A stretch of 64,000 bases of DNA from Acidobacteriota bacterium (lineage in GTDB: Bacteria; Acidobacteriota; Thermoanaerobaculia; Thermoanaerobaculales; Thermoanaerobaculaceae): the NCBI GenBank assembly GCA_003133645.1, contig PKYI01000104.1:27024-91023 (forward strand), read 5' to 3'. Of the stretch, positions 8,936 to 19,199 are shown piece by piece. The stretch's first letter is position 1; each line of letters begins with the position of its first letter. Position numbers and translations under genes: made by a program. The notes under the pieces were generated by a model. That model saw only the letters and a program-made list of their open reading frames with translations. It was not told the origin of the DNA and made no database searches.

Positions 8936-10054
8936 TCACTCGAGGGTGACTGAGAGCTCTTGCTCCTTGCCGGCTCCGGCGTCGAACTGAAGCGTCTTCC
9001 CGGCGAGGCCCGGCGCCACGACGTCGATGCGGTGCGAGCCCGGCGTGACCGCAATCCCGCGCTGGAGGCGGGCAAACTCGCTCCCCGTACCCAGGAGGAC
9101 GCCGTCGAGGTACACGGCCGCGTTCGGCGGGGCCACGTGCAGCTTCAGCGCGCCCATATCCGGCGCCGCGGCCGGCGCCGGTCGAGTCGAGTCGGTATCG
9201 CTGCGGTGGAGGAGTTCGCGTCGTACCGAGGAGGTTGGGCCCGTGTGCGGCTGGGCCGTGGCGGGTCCGAAGTCGGGAGTGAAGGTCCGTCCGTAGGGCG
9301 GTCCAGGCGGAGGCGAAGCGGGCGCCGCAGCGACGCCCGCGGGGTCACGAGGGAGTTCGAGGCTGATCAGGGTCTTCGCCTGGCCCTCGATGTCGAGGTC
9401 CAACACCTTGCTGCGATAGCCGGGCGCGCGGAATTCGAGGGTATACCTGCCGGCCTCGAGGTAGAGCCCACCGCCGCCTTCGAACTGGTCCACGGACCCG
9501 ATGACCACCCCGTTGAGAACGGTCAACGCGCTCTCCGGCGACACCTCGAGGTCGACCTGCGTGGCACCGGCAACCGGCGCCGTCTCGTACCCGGACCCGA
9601 ACGACCCCTGCACGCCGTACGACGGATTGGATTCGGGATCCGTGCCGTAATAGCCGTTATAGGGGTAGTACCCGTATGGCCACCCCGACCAGTAGGGCGA
9701 CCCCCACCCGTAGCCCCCGCCCCACCAGAACGGGAAGCTCAGGTAGGCGCCCCATGGGTAATACCCCCGCCAGCCGGAGTACCCGCCCCGTCCGCGGTAG
9801 CCACCCCAGGGACGACCACCCCCGCGGTAGACGCCGCCACCCCCGTGGTAGACGCCTCCTCCATGACCACCGCCGCCGAAGCGGCCGACCGACCCGGTGT
9901 GGCCCACAACGCCCTGGTGGCCGCCTCCGCCGACGCGGCCGCCGAATGAGCGGCCGCCGCCAACGTGTCCGCCACCTCGGCTTTGGCTCCACACCGGTCC
10001 CGCCAACGCAACCAACCCGCTCACCAGAACCGCCGCCAGCAGCCGTGACCGCAT
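8936..10054 (-). CDS. Secreted Gly/Tyr-rich protein with two PEGA domains
   Basis: Start at ATG 10054, with GGAGG 5 nt upstream; an in-frame ATG at 10102 lacks this. An N-terminal signal (RSRLLAAVLVSGLVALAGPV) is followed by a low-complexity stretch of about 100 residues of Gly, Tyr, Trp and His (GGGHGGGVYHGGGGVYRGGG). Two PEGA-type beta domains then follow: VDLEVSPESALTVLNGVVIG to YRSKVLDLDIEGQ, and LKLHVAPPNAAVYLDGVLLG to IDVVAPGLAGKTLQF. They are joined by a proline-rich linker. PEGA domains are extracellular beta folds linked to surface or wall proteins, and the aromatic-glycine tract suggests a sticky or elastic envelope protein. It follows the broken carboxypeptidase-repeat gene on the same strand. 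Confidence 0.85.
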   Translation of the reverse strand: MRSRLLAAVLVSGLVALAGPVWSQSRGGGHVGGGRSFGGRVGGGGHQGVVGHTGSVGRFGGGGHGGGVYHGGGGVYRGGGRPWGGYRGRGGYSGWRGYYPWGAYLSFPFWWGGGYGWGSPYWSGWPYGYYPYNGYYGTDPESNPSYGVQGSFGSGYETAPVAGATQVDLEVSPESALTVLNGVVIGSVDQFEGGGGLYLEAGRYTLEFRAPGYRSKVLDLDIEGQAKTLISLELPRDPAGVAAAPASPPPGPPYGRTFTPDFGPATAQPHTGPTSSVRRELLHRSDTDSTRPAPAAAPDMGALKLHVAPPNAAVYLDGVLLGTGSEFARLQRGIAVTPGSHRIDVVAPGLAGKTLQFDAGAGKEQELSVTLE

Positions 10055-10145
10055 ACCCGCCTCCGAGTCGGGGCTCGAAGAAGGCCTTCGGCTCACCATC
10101 AATCTACGCTTCCTCAGTCCTTGTTGCCACTTTCAGCACCGCGGT

Positions 10146-11027
10146 TTACTGGAAGCGGACCGTCTGCGCCGCCTTCGGCGCGAGGGTTGTCGTCGTCTGA
10201 CGCGCGCCCCCGCCCGGGGCAACCGCCTCGACGAGGAACGTCCCCGCCGCCACCCCGGCGCTCGTGCGGCCGTCCCGCGCCTCGACCCAGCCCATCCTCA
10301 GGCTGCGGTTCGGAGCGGCTGTGAACAGAGGCGCCGGCAACCCGCTCTGCGCGTCGGTCACGCGCACCCGCCACGGCGCCCCGCTCTCGACCACCGGCGT
10401 GATGACCGTCAGCGCCGCCGTGTCGCGCAGCTGCACGGTGATCGCCGGACCGGGGATAGCGATCGGCACGATCGCCATCCCCTGCCCGATGAACACCACG
10501 GCGTAGGCCCCCGGCGGCACGCCGGAAAGCCGCGCCCGCCCCTCGCCGTCGCACGCCAGCCGCACTTCGGCCTGCTGCAGCTCGCCGCGAAACAGCAGGG
10601 CGTACAGGGAGGAGGGAGCGGTGCCGTCCGGGGCGCGGACCGTGATGTCCACGCCCTGGTCGGGTTCGAGCAGGAACGTCGTCTCTGCGGCGCCGCCTTC
10701 ACCGATCGTGACCGCGGCCTCCGCTCCGGCGAAACCGCGCGCCGTGGCCTGTAGCCGGTACGTGCTGGCCTCCAGCTCGCGGCAGCTGAACGCGCCGCCG
10801 GAGTCGGTGGTCACGGAGCGCAGGTCCTCCGCGTCGCCGTCGCGCCGTGCCTTGACCGTCGCCTCGGGGATCGGCGACCGGTCGCGGGCGGCGAGCACCC
10901 GGCCGCTCACCCCCCCGACCGGCACCTCGAGGTCGAGCGTCGTGTCGGACTGGACGTTCAGCCGCCTCGTCACGAGGAGCCGCCCGTTGAGGTCGTTCAC
11001 GGTCAGCGCGACGTCGCCCCCCGGCAC
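10146..11027 (-). pseudogene. Broken carboxypeptidase-regulatory-like protein, 3' fragment
   Basis: The C-terminal piece of one very large secreted protein read from about 14159 to 10146. It is made of beta-sandwich repeats of the carboxypeptidase regulatory-like type: LEVPVGGVSGRVLAARDRSP, PEATVKARRDGDAEDLRSVT, then TDSGGAFSCRELEASTYRLQ. The reading frame actually continues upstream of its first start codon to about 11070 (TATTNAAGTFRIEAVPGGDV). There it meets a run of seven identical bases, and the preceding fragment lies in another frame. The protein ends with AAQTVRFQ and a proper stop. No ribosome-binding site precedes the start, so independent translation is unlikely. Confidence 0.75.
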
Positions 11028-11506
11028 CGCCTCGATCCGGAACGTCCCGGCCGCGTTGGTGGTTGCGGTGCCCCCCCGCCGGCGGCGGCGGCGTTGACCA
11101 CGAGCATCGCGACCGGACCGGCCGACCGCGTGACCGTCCCGTCAATCGTCACGCCGCGCCCGAAGTCGATCTCCACGGTCGCCGTCTCGCCGGCTTTGAC
11201 TTCCACCGCCACCGAGCGCTGCCGGCCGCCGCCCCGCACCGCGGCGATGACCTGAACGGCGCCCTCGCGCACCCCCTCGATGCGGAAGCCCCCGTCGGCC
11301 GCGGGTTGGACCGCGCCCGGGCCGCCGACAATGTCGCACGCCTCGAGCTCCGACGCGGACAGGCCGTGCATCGTCCCGACGACCGTGCCGGTGCGCTCGA
11401 GCGTGACCTCGACCGTCGCGGTGCGCCCCGCCTCGACCTTCACCTGCTGCGTCCGCGCCGAGCCTGCGCGCGCCTGCACGTAGACGGCGTAGTCGCCCGG
11501 CGGCAC
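11003..11506 (-). pseudogene. Broken carboxypeptidase-regulatory-like protein, third fragment
   Basis: Carries two repeats of the same protein (PPGDYAVYVQARAGSARTQQ; GGFRIEGVREGAVQVIAAVR). The true frame extends upstream to about 11578 as DFGSVQYIGDTTTDEAGAFS. Its last 28 or so residues, after VVNAAAAGGG, are out of frame: the correct continuation lies one frame over, beyond the seven-G run (minus strand) at about 11069-11075. The frameshift at its 5' side, near 11577, is not in a homopolymer, so it is less easily explained as a sequencing slip. Confidence 0.75.
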
Positions 11507-13203
11507 CTGCTCGAGCGAGAACGCGCCGGCCTCGTCAGTTGTCGTGTCGCCGATGTACTGAACGCTGCCGAAATCCGTACCTTGGCGCCGGCCGCCGGCG
11601 CACCGTCCGCGGTTTTGACCCGCCCCTGCACCGCACCCGAGCGCTCCATCCGAAGGATGACGTCGTCGGCGCCCGCATCCGCGAGCACACGGGCACTGGC
11701 GCCGTCGTCGGTGCTGCCCCGCACCTCGTGCTTGCCAGGCGCCAGACCCTCGATGACAAACGAGCCGTCGGGGCCGCTGCGCGCCGCACCGAAGCTCGAC
11801 GGCATGCGCAGGCGGCTGACCTCGCCCCCTGTCGCCTGCGCGCTGACCTGCACGCCGGGCGCCGGCTGACCGGCGACGTCCAATACCCGGCCGCGCAGTT
11901 CAAGGCCGCGCTTCACCGCGATCGTGAGCGCTTGCGCTTCGCCCTCGGCGGGCACCCGCACCTGCTGCTGGTAGGTCTGGTACCGCTGCGCGCGGACCAT
12001 GAGGTCGTACTCGCGCGGGCTCAGCCCCTCGAGGCGGAACTCGCCGCCGCCGTCGGTGCGGCCACTGGCCCCGATCTGCGTCGAGTACGCGATCTCGGCG
12101 CCGCTGGAGGTCGGGCGCTCGACGATGCTCATGGCAACCACCGACGCATCCGCCACGGGCGCCTGGCCCTCGGCGTCCACCACCTTGCCGGTCAGGACCC
12201 GGGCCTTGCGCATGCGCAGCACGACCTCGCCGGCCGGCGGCAGCGCGACCTTCTCCGGCGCCGCCATCACGAACCCCTTGCGGCGGGCCAGGAGGTAGAT
12301 CTCGCCCTCGCGCGGCAGGTCGGGGATCGCGAAGCGCCCCTCGCCGTCGCTGCGGCCGGCGACGCCGCCGGCCGCGTCGGCCACGACACCGAGCGAGACG
12401 TCGGCATCCGCGAGCGCGGCGCCGGCCTCGTCCACCACCCGGCCCTTGACCTCGACCCCGGGCCGCAGCACCTGCGTCCCGAGGTCGCCGCCGGTGGACG
12501 CGACCTCCGCGTCGAGCACGCGCGGCACGTAGCCGGCCAGGTGCAGCAACACCCACGCCTTCCCCGCCGTCAGCGCGGTCAGTGCGGCCTTACCGTCGGC
12601 GTCGGTGGTCGCGGCGGCCACGGGCTCGCGGGAGCGGAGGACGGCCGGTTCGGGGCGGTACACGCCGGGGCGCTCGCCGGCGTCGCGCGCGAACGCCTGC
12701 ACCGTCACGCCGGCCAGCGGCACGCCGGCGGGGTCCTGGACCCGCACCGCCAACGTCGTCCCGGGGTTAAACGTCAGCGTCGCCCGGACCTGACTGCCGG
12801 GGACGGACGGCGCGGGCCCGTGCTGCGCCGCGGGGAAGCCGGGCCACGTTGCGCGCAGGCGCACGAAACCCGCCGGGAGCGGGGGAAGGGTGAACCGGCC
12901 GGCGGCATCGCTCACCCCCCAGGGGAGGAAGGGAACGCCGAGGCTGTCGGCGGCCGGCCTCGCCCCGGGCATCCCCCGGAGCGGCGGCAGATAGGCCCAC
13001 ACCGGTACGCCGGCGAGAGGGTGCTGCGCGGCGTCCTGGACGAGACCCTCGACGCGCACCGCGGCGGCGAGCACCAGTGCGACCGGCGGGTCCGCGCTGA
13101 TCACGTTGACGCTGGCCATCGACCACCCCGGCGCCCACGCCCGTAGCAGACCCCCGCCGTCGAACCACGGCAACCGCGCGCGACCGCCCGCCGCCCAGCT
13201 CAC
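11440..13203 (-). pseudogene. Broken carboxypeptidase-regulatory-like protein, central fragment
   Basis: The longest piece (587 codons as read from 13203) holds about six consecutive regulatory-like repeats, each with the pattern G-x-V-x-D-x-x-G-x-P-x-x-x-A-x-V and a later G-x-F-x-I/L-x-x-L-x-P-x-x-Y/H: for example VEGLVQDAAQHPLAGVPVWA, VKGRVVDEAGAALADADVSL and LRGRVLDVAGQPAPGVQVSA. The coding frame continues upstream in phase to the TGA at 13233-13231 (IPNAVARDGVSW), so the visible start is not genuine. Its last 30 or so codons are frame-shifted relative to the next fragment. Such domains usually occur in outer-surface or TonB-linked proteins. Confidence 0.78.
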
Positions 13204-13230
13204 GCCATCCCGCGCGACCGCGTTGGGGAT

Positions 13231-14016
13231 TCAGCCCGGCACGAGGAGCAGCCGCGACGGCCCCGTCCAGCTCACCTCGAGCGTCCCGCGCGGTGCGGCC
13301 TTGATCACGACCGGCCCGGGCGTGTCCGGGCGCACCAGCGCCCGCCCGGCCCGCGTCTCGCCCCACGCCACGATGCTGCCCTCGCGCTCGCCGGAGACCT
13401 GCAGCGTGGCCGCGCCGTCCTTCCCGGTCACGACGGCGGTGCCGTCCGGCGCGTTGGCGCCCGCGACCTCGATGGCGGAAACCGGTTCGCCTCGCTCGTC
13501 CACGACCCTCACGGCGACCGGCCGGGACGAGAGGCGCAGCTCCACCGGCGCGCTCACCGGCAGGACGCGGTCGATGCGGCCCCAGCGCCCGTCGCGGCCG
13601 ACCGCGGCGGTCCCGAACGATCCCGAGGCCGGCATCCACCACGTCAGGTAGCCGCTCGCGTCGATGCGCTGCGTGGGCAGGTAGGGGCACCAGAACCCGT
13701 ACCCGCTGTCGCCAAAACCCGAGCGAGCGAGGTACCCCTGCGCCGTCGCGCCGGCCTCCGGCTTGCCGTCGCGCGTCACCCGCACCCAGAGTTCCCGGCC
13801 GGCCGGCAGCCACACCACCGGGAGGTTTGCCTCCTCGGGCAACGTGAGGGCGAAACGCGCCCCGACGTGCCCAGCGGCCATCGCCTCGATGTGGAGCGGG
13901 GGCGTGGCGCCCGGCACCTCGAGCACGAACGCTTCCCCGCCCGCGACCTGCACCGTCGCGAGTGGCGCGTCGGCCAGCCTCGGGTTCGCCCGCAGCGCAT
14001 CCCCCCCTGCGCCCAC
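13231..14016 (-). pseudogene. Broken carboxypeptidase-regulatory-like protein, second fragment
   Basis: Contains ATVQVAGGEAFVLEVPGATP, LWVRVTRDGKPEAGATAQGY and VEVRVVDERGEP-type repeats (here VAVRVVDERGEPVSAIEVAG). It ends LLLVPG then TGA, and the very next in-frame codons continue as IPNAVARDGVSWAAGG into the central fragment. A GGA-to-TGA change would explain the stop. Upstream the frame breaks at a run of seven identical bases (14001-14007). The fragment's apparent start at 14016 lies on the wrong side of that break. Confidence 0.78.
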
Positions 14017-14159
14017 GCCTGCACCGTCACGCGGGCGCCTAGCTTCTCCGTGTACACCCGCCCGCGCAACGTGAGCGCGGCGGCGGGCGTCGCGCCCGCG
14101 AGGACGAGCGCGGCCGCGCCCGCGAGAAGACGGCTTCGAGCTGAGACGGCCCCTGCCAG
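14004..14159 (-). pseudogene. Broken carboxypeptidase-regulatory-like protein, signal-peptide end
   Basis: A minus frame reads SRLLAGAAALVLAGATPAAA, a convincing signal peptide, then LTLRGRVYTEKLGARVTVQA. The next two codons run into the seven-base homopolymer at 14001-14007, after which the frame of the second fragment (GGDALRANPRLAD) takes over. No ATG, GTG or TTG start is found between this stretch and the upstream in-frame stop. Either the start is a CTG at 14159 or the 5' end is damaged as well. Confidence 0.6.
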
Positions 14160-14314
14160 GCGTTGACTTTCTTGTGCGTGGGCAGGATTCTAGCGCGTTG
14201 CACCGAAACGAGCGCGGCGCGACGGACCCTGCGGCGAATCTCGTCCCACCGATATCCAGCGCCGCCCCGCCGACCCCTCACCGCAAAAATGAAACAATGA
14301 GGTACCCGGTACCG

Positions 14315-16396
14315 CTAACGCAGCATTTTCCACAGGTACGCGTACTGCAGGCCCGTGACGTACGCGGTCTGCTTGTTGAGCGCGCCGGTGCCGTGGCCGC
14401 CCTCGGTGTTCTCGAAGTAGTAGACCGGGTGCCCGAGCGCCTCGAGCTTGGCGGCCATCTTGCGCGCGTGCGCCGGGTGGACGCGGTCGTCGCGCGTGTT
14501 CGTCCAGAAGAACGGCTTCGGGTAGTGGGCGTCCTTGCGCAGCAGTTGGTACGGCGACCAGGTCTTGATGTACGCCCAGTCCTCGGGTTTGTCGGGATCA
14601 CCGTACTCCGCCATCCAGCTGGCGCCGGCGAGCAGGTGGTTGAAGCGCCTCATGTCGGCGAGCGGCACCTGCGCCACCACCGCGTGGAACAGCTCGGGCC
14701 GCAACGTGAACGTCCCGCTCACGAGCAGGCCCCCCTGCGAGCCGCCCATGATGCCGAGGTGGCGCGGCGAGGTGATCTTGCGCGCGATGAGGTCCTCGGC
14801 AACCGCGGCGAAGTCCTCGAAGTTGCGCATGTGGTTGGCCTTGACGGCGGCGTTGTGCCACGCGGGTCCAAACTCGCCGCCGCCGCGAATGTTGGCGAGG
14901 ACGTACACGCCGCCGCGGTCGAGCCACGCCGAGCCGACGACGCCGCTGTACATCGGCAGCTCCGGCACCTCGAACCCGCCGTAGCCGTAGAGCAGCGTCG
15001 GCGCCGCGCCGTCCGCCTTGAACCCCCGCGGCGTGACGAGGAAGTAGGGGATCTTGGTGCCGTCCTTGGAGACCGCTTCGAGCTGCTCGACCGCGATACC
15101 GGACGCGTCGAAGAACGCCGGCATCGCCTTCACCTTCGCCAGCGCCGCGGGGCCCTCGCCGAGCCAGAGCGAGGGAGGCGTTAGGAAGTCCTGGTAGGAG
15201 AAGAAGAACGTGTCCGTCTCGTCGCTTGCCGCCACCGGGTAGGCGGTACCGATCCCCGGCAGCGTCATCTCCGCTTTCGTCCAGGCGCCGCGCACGAGCG
15301 TGAACGAGCTGGCCCGGCTGTGCACGTGGTCGAGGACGCACACGAGCAGGCGGTCGGCGGTGCGCGCGACGCTGGCGAGCGACACCCGCTCGGAAGGCTC
15401 GAACAGCACGTCGCACCGGCGGCCGCCGCGCAGCAGCTCGTCGAGCGGGATCGCCAGCAGCGAGCCGGCGCGGTAGGTGCCGCCGGCGACCGTCCAGTCG
15501 GAGCGCAGCGAGAGCACCACGTGGTCGCGGAAGAACGCCTGCAGCTCGGCGTCCTCGGGCAAATCGAGCTTGACCAGCCGCCCGCCGAACAGGAGAAAGG
15601 TCTGCTGGCGGAAGAACGCCGGCATGCGCGTGACCACGTCGTAGCGGCCGTCGGAGAGGATTTCGGTCGTCCCGCCCACCGAGACGTCTTCCGGCCGGCC
15701 CTCGAACACGGTCCGCGCCTCGGCCAACGGCGTGCCGCGCGTCCACAGCTTGAGGATGCGCGGGTAGCCCGACGAGGTCAGCGACCCCGGGCCGAAGTCG
15801 GTGCCGACCCAGAGCGTGTCGAGGTCGTGCCACGCCACCCGCGACTTCGCCTCCGGGAGCGCGAAACCGCCGGCCACGAACTGCTTGGCGACGGTGTCGA
15901 ACTCGCGCACGACGGCGGCGTCGGAGCCGCCGCGCGAGAGCGTGATCATGCAGCGCCGGTACTCGGGCGCCAGGCACTGCGCGCCGTGGAACACCCAGTC
16001 CACGCCGTCGGCCTTGGCGAGGGCGTCCATGTCCAGCACCGTCTCCCACACCGGCGAGGCGGTCCGGTACGACGCGAGCGTCGTGCGGCGCCACAGCCCG
16101 TGCTGGTGGTCGCCGTCGCGCCAGAAGTTGTACACCGCCGCGCCGAGCAGCTCCGGGGACGGGATCTTCTCCTTGGAGTCGAGGATCGCGAGCGTCTTCG
16201 CGACCGTGGGCGCGAACTCCGGCACCGCCTCCAGCACCTTGGTGGTGCGGGTGTTCTGCTCCTTGACCCAGGCGAGCGCCCGGGCGCCCTGCACTTCTTC
16301 GAGCCAGAGGAACGGGTCGTTGTCGTCGGCGGCGGACGCCGCCCAGGGAACCAGCACGCTCACCGCCACCACCGCCGCCCAGATTCTGCTCGCCAC
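14315..16396 (-). CDS. Secreted prolyl oligopeptidase (S9A family)
   Basis: A 693-residue serine peptidase with a signal peptide (IWAAVVAVSVLVPWAASAAD), so it should act on short peptides outside the cytoplasm. The N-terminal beta-propeller (about residues 60-420) is followed by an alpha/beta hydrolase domain. The catalytic serine is in GIMGGSQGGLLVSG, the aspartate in TNTRDDRVHPAHARKM and the histidine in ENTEGGHGTG, all in canonical order. Length and architecture match prolyl endopeptidases that cut after proline in peptides below about 30 residues. It is a single gene between the broken repeat gene and the tRNA. I see no fusion or truncation. Confidence 0.93.
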   Translation of the reverse strand: MASRIWAAVVAVSVLVPWAASAADDNDPFLWLEEVQGARALAWVKEQNTRTTKVLEAVPEFAPTVAKTLAILDSKEKIPSPELLGAAVYNFWRDGDHQHGLWRRTTLASYRTASPVWETVLDMDALAKADGVDWVFHGAQCLAPEYRRCMITLSRGGSDAAVVREFDTVAKQFVAGGFALPEAKSRVAWHDLDTLWVGTDFGPGSLTSSGYPRILKLWTRGTPLAEARTVFEGRPEDVSVGGTTEILSDGRYDVVTRMPAFFRQQTFLLFGGRLVKLDLPEDAELQAFFRDHVVLSLRSDWTVAGGTYRAGSLLAIPLDELLRGGRRCDVLFEPSERVSLASVARTADRLLVCVLDHVHSRASSFTLVRGAWTKAEMTLPGIGTAYPVAASDETDTFFFSYQDFLTPPSLWLGEGPAALAKVKAMPAFFDASGIAVEQLEAVSKDGTKIPYFLVTPRGFKADGAAPTLLYGYGGFEVPELPMYSGVVGSAWLDRGGVYVLANIRGGGEFGPAWHNAAVKANHMRNFEDFAAVAEDLIARKITSPRHLGIMGGSQGGLLVSGTFTLRPELFHAVVAQVPLADMRRFNHLLAGASWMAEYGDPDKPEDWAYIKTWSPYQLLRKDAHYPKPFFWTNTRDDRVHPAHARKMAAKLEALGHPVYYFENTEGGHGTGALNKQTAYVTGLQYAYLWKMLR

Positions 16397-16527
16397 GCCT
16401 CACCTCCGCCCAGGCGGCTCGAGGTCCATGCCAGCCGAGCGCCGCGCCCGTCCGGTTCCGCTGCAACCGAGGCCAACCGACGCGGGCGGCGCATTATCCC
16501 ACGCGCCGGCGCCGCGGGCAGGTGAGG

Positions 16528-16603
16528 TGGCGCGCCGAGAGGGATTCGAACCCCCAACCGTCTGATCCGAAGTCAGATGCTCTATCCATTGAGCTATCGG
16601 CGC
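16528..16603 (-). tRNA. tRNA-Arg (anticodon TCG), CCA encoded
   Basis: The minus strand folds into a full cloverleaf. A 7-bp acceptor pairs GCGCCGA with TCGGCGC, the anticodon stem is TCTGA/TCAGA with loop CTTCGGA, which places TCG at positions 34-36 (reads CGA), and the T arm contains GTTCGAATC. A discriminator G is followed by a genomically encoded CCA at 16530-16528. Confidence 0.95.
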
Positions 16604-16817
16604 GCGGACCGTGACCGCCACAGTATCGCGCAAAAGCCCGGGCCGCGACCGTAGCCTGGCCAGCTGGACGACGTCGGCTCGCCCGAGCGGCGGCCGCGGA
16701 CGGCCCGGGCGGACGGCCAAGGCCACGATAGGATGCCCCTTCGGTCCGCGGCCGGCCGTGCTAGAATTCAAAATAGTTGTTTGGAACGAGTTCCGATCGC
16801 GTTTGGTTGAGGGCAGT

Positions 16818-19199
16818 ATGGAAAAGTACGACTACCTCGATGGCAAGTACGAGCTCTTGGAGAAGCTGCACGAGGGTGGCATGGGCACCATCTACAAGGT
16901 GCGCCACCGCCTCCTCGATGAGATCCGCGTCATCAAGGTCATGCGGCCGCAGCACGAGACCAACGAGGGCCTGCGCGCCCGGTTCCTGCGCGAGGCCCAG
17001 ATGGCGGTCAAGTTGCGCCACCCGCACATCGCGCAGATGTACGACTTCGCGTTCGACGAGGCGGGCCGCGGCTTCATCGTCATGGAATATGTCGAGGGGA
17101 TCTCGCTGCAGGAGATGCTCGAGCGGGTGGGCGTCCCGTCCCTGAGACTTTCGCTCGACCTGGCCCGCCAGACATTGACGGGCCTCGGCTTCCTCCACCG
17201 CAAGGGCATCGTCCACCGGGACATCTCGCCCGACAACATCATGGTGGCCTGGGACGAGTTCGGCCAGCCCATGGTCAAGCTCATCGACCTCGGCATCGCC
17301 AAGGTCATCACCAGCATCACCGCTCTCACGGTGAGCGGGACGTTCCTCGGGAAGCTCATGTATGCGTCGCCCGAGCAGTTCGGCGCATCGCCCGACAAGG
17401 TGGACCAGCGCAGCGACATCTACTCCTTCGGCGTGGTGCTCTACGAGTTGTTCACCGGCAACCGCCCGTTCCCCGGCACCAGTCCGCAAGAGTTGATCGC
17501 CGGTCACCTCGTCAAGCCGCCGCTCGAGTTCGCGATCGGCGACCCCGACGGGCGCGTCCCCGACGACCTGCGGGAGATCGTCCTCAAGGCGATCGCCAAG
17601 AAGCCCGAGGACAGGTACGCCTCCGCCGAGGCGCTCGATGAGGCGCTGGTCGCGGTGCAGGCTCGCTTCCCGCGCGACCCGGACGAGTTCACCAAGATCC
17701 TCCAGGAGTACGACTCCTCAGAGCCGAGCACGAGGATCTCGAAGCCGATGCCGGGCAGCACGCAACGGCACATCGCCGCTCAGTTCGGGCTGGTGGCCAC
17801 ACGGCAACCGATCTCCTTGGCCGACGCTGTGTCTCCCCACTCCACCGCTCCGACCCTGCTCACCCCACCGAACGGTTCCGCGGGCATGGACACGATGCCG
17901 ACGGGCGAGGCTGACCCGGGAGCGGCCGCGCCGGCGGAAACGCAGCTGACGTTGATCCTGCCGGAGGACATCTCCATGCCCCCTGACCAGGCGGCCGGAG
18001 CCGGGGCCGGCAATGGGGCGCCGGCCGCCTCCGCTCCGCCCGTGGCCATGGCGCCCGCGGCAATCCCGAAACCGGCGGCCAAGAAGCAGACACCCTGGCT
18101 TCTGCTCACCGCGGGGGGTGCCGCGGCGATCATCACCATCGCCCTCCTGGTCGGAAGAGGGATCCTGCAGCCTACAGGCCAGCCCGCCGCCACGCCGCTC
18201 GCGACCCAGGCGCCGGTTTCGCCGCCGGCGGAGTCCGTCGCGCCGGCGACGCCGCAGGTCGCGGCCGCCGCCACGACCGCGGCGACACCGGCCGATCTCG
18301 AGGCGGCGATCGCCGCCGGAAGCCTGGAGCGGCTTCGCGCCCTCCTGGCCGACCTGCCCGACGCCGAGCGTGCCGCCATCGAAGCCTCCCCCAACGGCAC
18401 GCAACGGCTGGATCTCGCCCGGCGCAGCGTTACAACCGATGCGGCGCTCGGGAGGGCGATCAAGGCCAAGAACTGGGCGGCGGCCGTCCAGCAGGCCTCC
18501 GCTCTCGTCGCGCTCCTCCCGGCCAGCCGCCAGGCGCAGCAGGCGCGGGAGACCGCGGCCGCTGCGCTCGAGGCCCAGGCCGAGGCCCTCGTCGGCCAGG
18601 GCCAGACGGATGCGGCGTTGGCGAAGTTGCAGGCCTTGCAGCGATCGTGGCCGAACCGGACCGGCCTCGACGCCCGTCTGGCCCGTATCCACTCGGCCCG
18701 GGAAGCCGAGGCGCGCTTCGCCGCCGCACTTGCCGCGGCCGATGCCGCGGAGAAGGAGCGCCGGCCCGAGAAGGGCTTGGACGCGCTCGCGCAGGTGGTG
18801 CCGGACGCACACTTTCGGGAGCGTTTCGCCGCGGCCCGCCAGCGTCTCGAAAGCCTGCTCGCCCAGCTCGACACGGCGCCGCCCGTCGTGCGGCTGAAAC
18901 CCGGCTCCAAAACCAGCTATTCGAAGGGCAAGCCGTTCACCCTCTCCCTGATCGTCACGGACGACTACCGGGTGAAGAGCGTCACCGTCATGGCTCGCCA
19001 GGAAGGCGCCCCCGCCTATCAGGCGCTGCCCGCGCAGAGCACCGGCAACGACGAGTACACGGTCGAGGTCACGCCGGAGTTCCACGACAACAAGACGGTC
19101 GAGCTTTACGTCGTGGCGACGGACTATGCGGGGCACTCGTCACGGCTCGGAACCGTCGAGCAGCCTCTCCACATCAAGAAGCGCTGGCTGTTCTTCTGA
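16818..19199 (+). CDS. Membrane Ser/Thr protein kinase with extracytoplasmic C-terminal region
   Basis: A 793-residue Hanks-type kinase. The N-terminal catalytic domain (about residues 10-275) has the glycine loop LHEGGMGTIYKVRH, lysine in VIKVM, HRDISPDNIMV, DLGIAK in place of DFG, and ASPEQF. A Pro/Ala-rich linker leads to one membrane helix near residue 430 (WLLLTAGGAAAIITIALLVG), then a helical, probably TPR-like region, and a closing immunoglobulin-like domain (VVRLKPGSKTSYSKGKPFTL to DYAGHSSRLG). The outside region presumably senses or binds something while the kinase signals inside. The start is ATG 16818 behind GAGGG; longer in-frame starts would overlap the tRNA promoter area. It is followed by a second kinase 77 nt downstream. 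Confidence 0.9.
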   Translation: MEKYDYLDGKYELLEKLHEGGMGTIYKVRHRLLDEIRVIKVMRPQHETNEGLRARFLREAQMAVKLRHPHIAQMYDFAFDEAGRGFIVMEYVEGISLQEMLERVGVPSLRLSLDLARQTLTGLGFLHRKGIVHRDISPDNIMVAWDEFGQPMVKLIDLGIAKVITSITALTVSGTFLGKLMYASPEQFGASPDKVDQRSDIYSFGVVLYELFTGNRPFPGTSPQELIAGHLVKPPLEFAIGDPDGRVPDDLREIVLKAIAKKPEDRYASAEALDEALVAVQARFPRDPDEFTKILQEYDSSEPSTRISKPMPGSTQRHIAAQFGLVATRQPISLADAVSPHSTAPTLLTPPNGSAGMDTMPTGEADPGAAAPAETQLTLILPEDISMPPDQAAGAGAGNGAPAASAPPVAMAPAAIPKPAAKKQTPWLLLTAGGAAAIITIALLVGRGILQPTGQPAATPLATQAPVSPPAESVAPATPQVAAAATTAATPADLEAAIAAGSLERLRALLADLPDAERAAIEASPNGTQRLDLARRSVTTDAALGRAIKAKNWAAAVQQASALVALLPASRQAQQARETAAAALEAQAEALVGQGQTDAALAKLQALQRSWPNRTGLDARLARIHSAREAEARFAAALAAADAAEKERRPEKGLDALAQVVPDAHFRERFAAARQRLESLLAQLDTAPPVVRLKPGSKTSYSKGKPFTLSLIVTDDYRVKSVTVMARQEGAPAYQALPAQSTGNDEYTVEVTPEFHDNKTVELYVVATDYAGHSSRLGTVEQPLHIKKRWLFF

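Noticed and set aside
11539..13146. A 535-codon plus-strand frame within the broken repeat gene
   Set aside because: The minus strand shows regular beta-domain repeats. The plus frame is Arg/His/Ala-rich noise.
13231..13233. In-frame TGA as a selenocysteine codon
   Set aside because: No selenoprotein family has these beta repeats, the residue context (LVPG-stop-IPN) is a loop, and three other lesions are present in the same gene.
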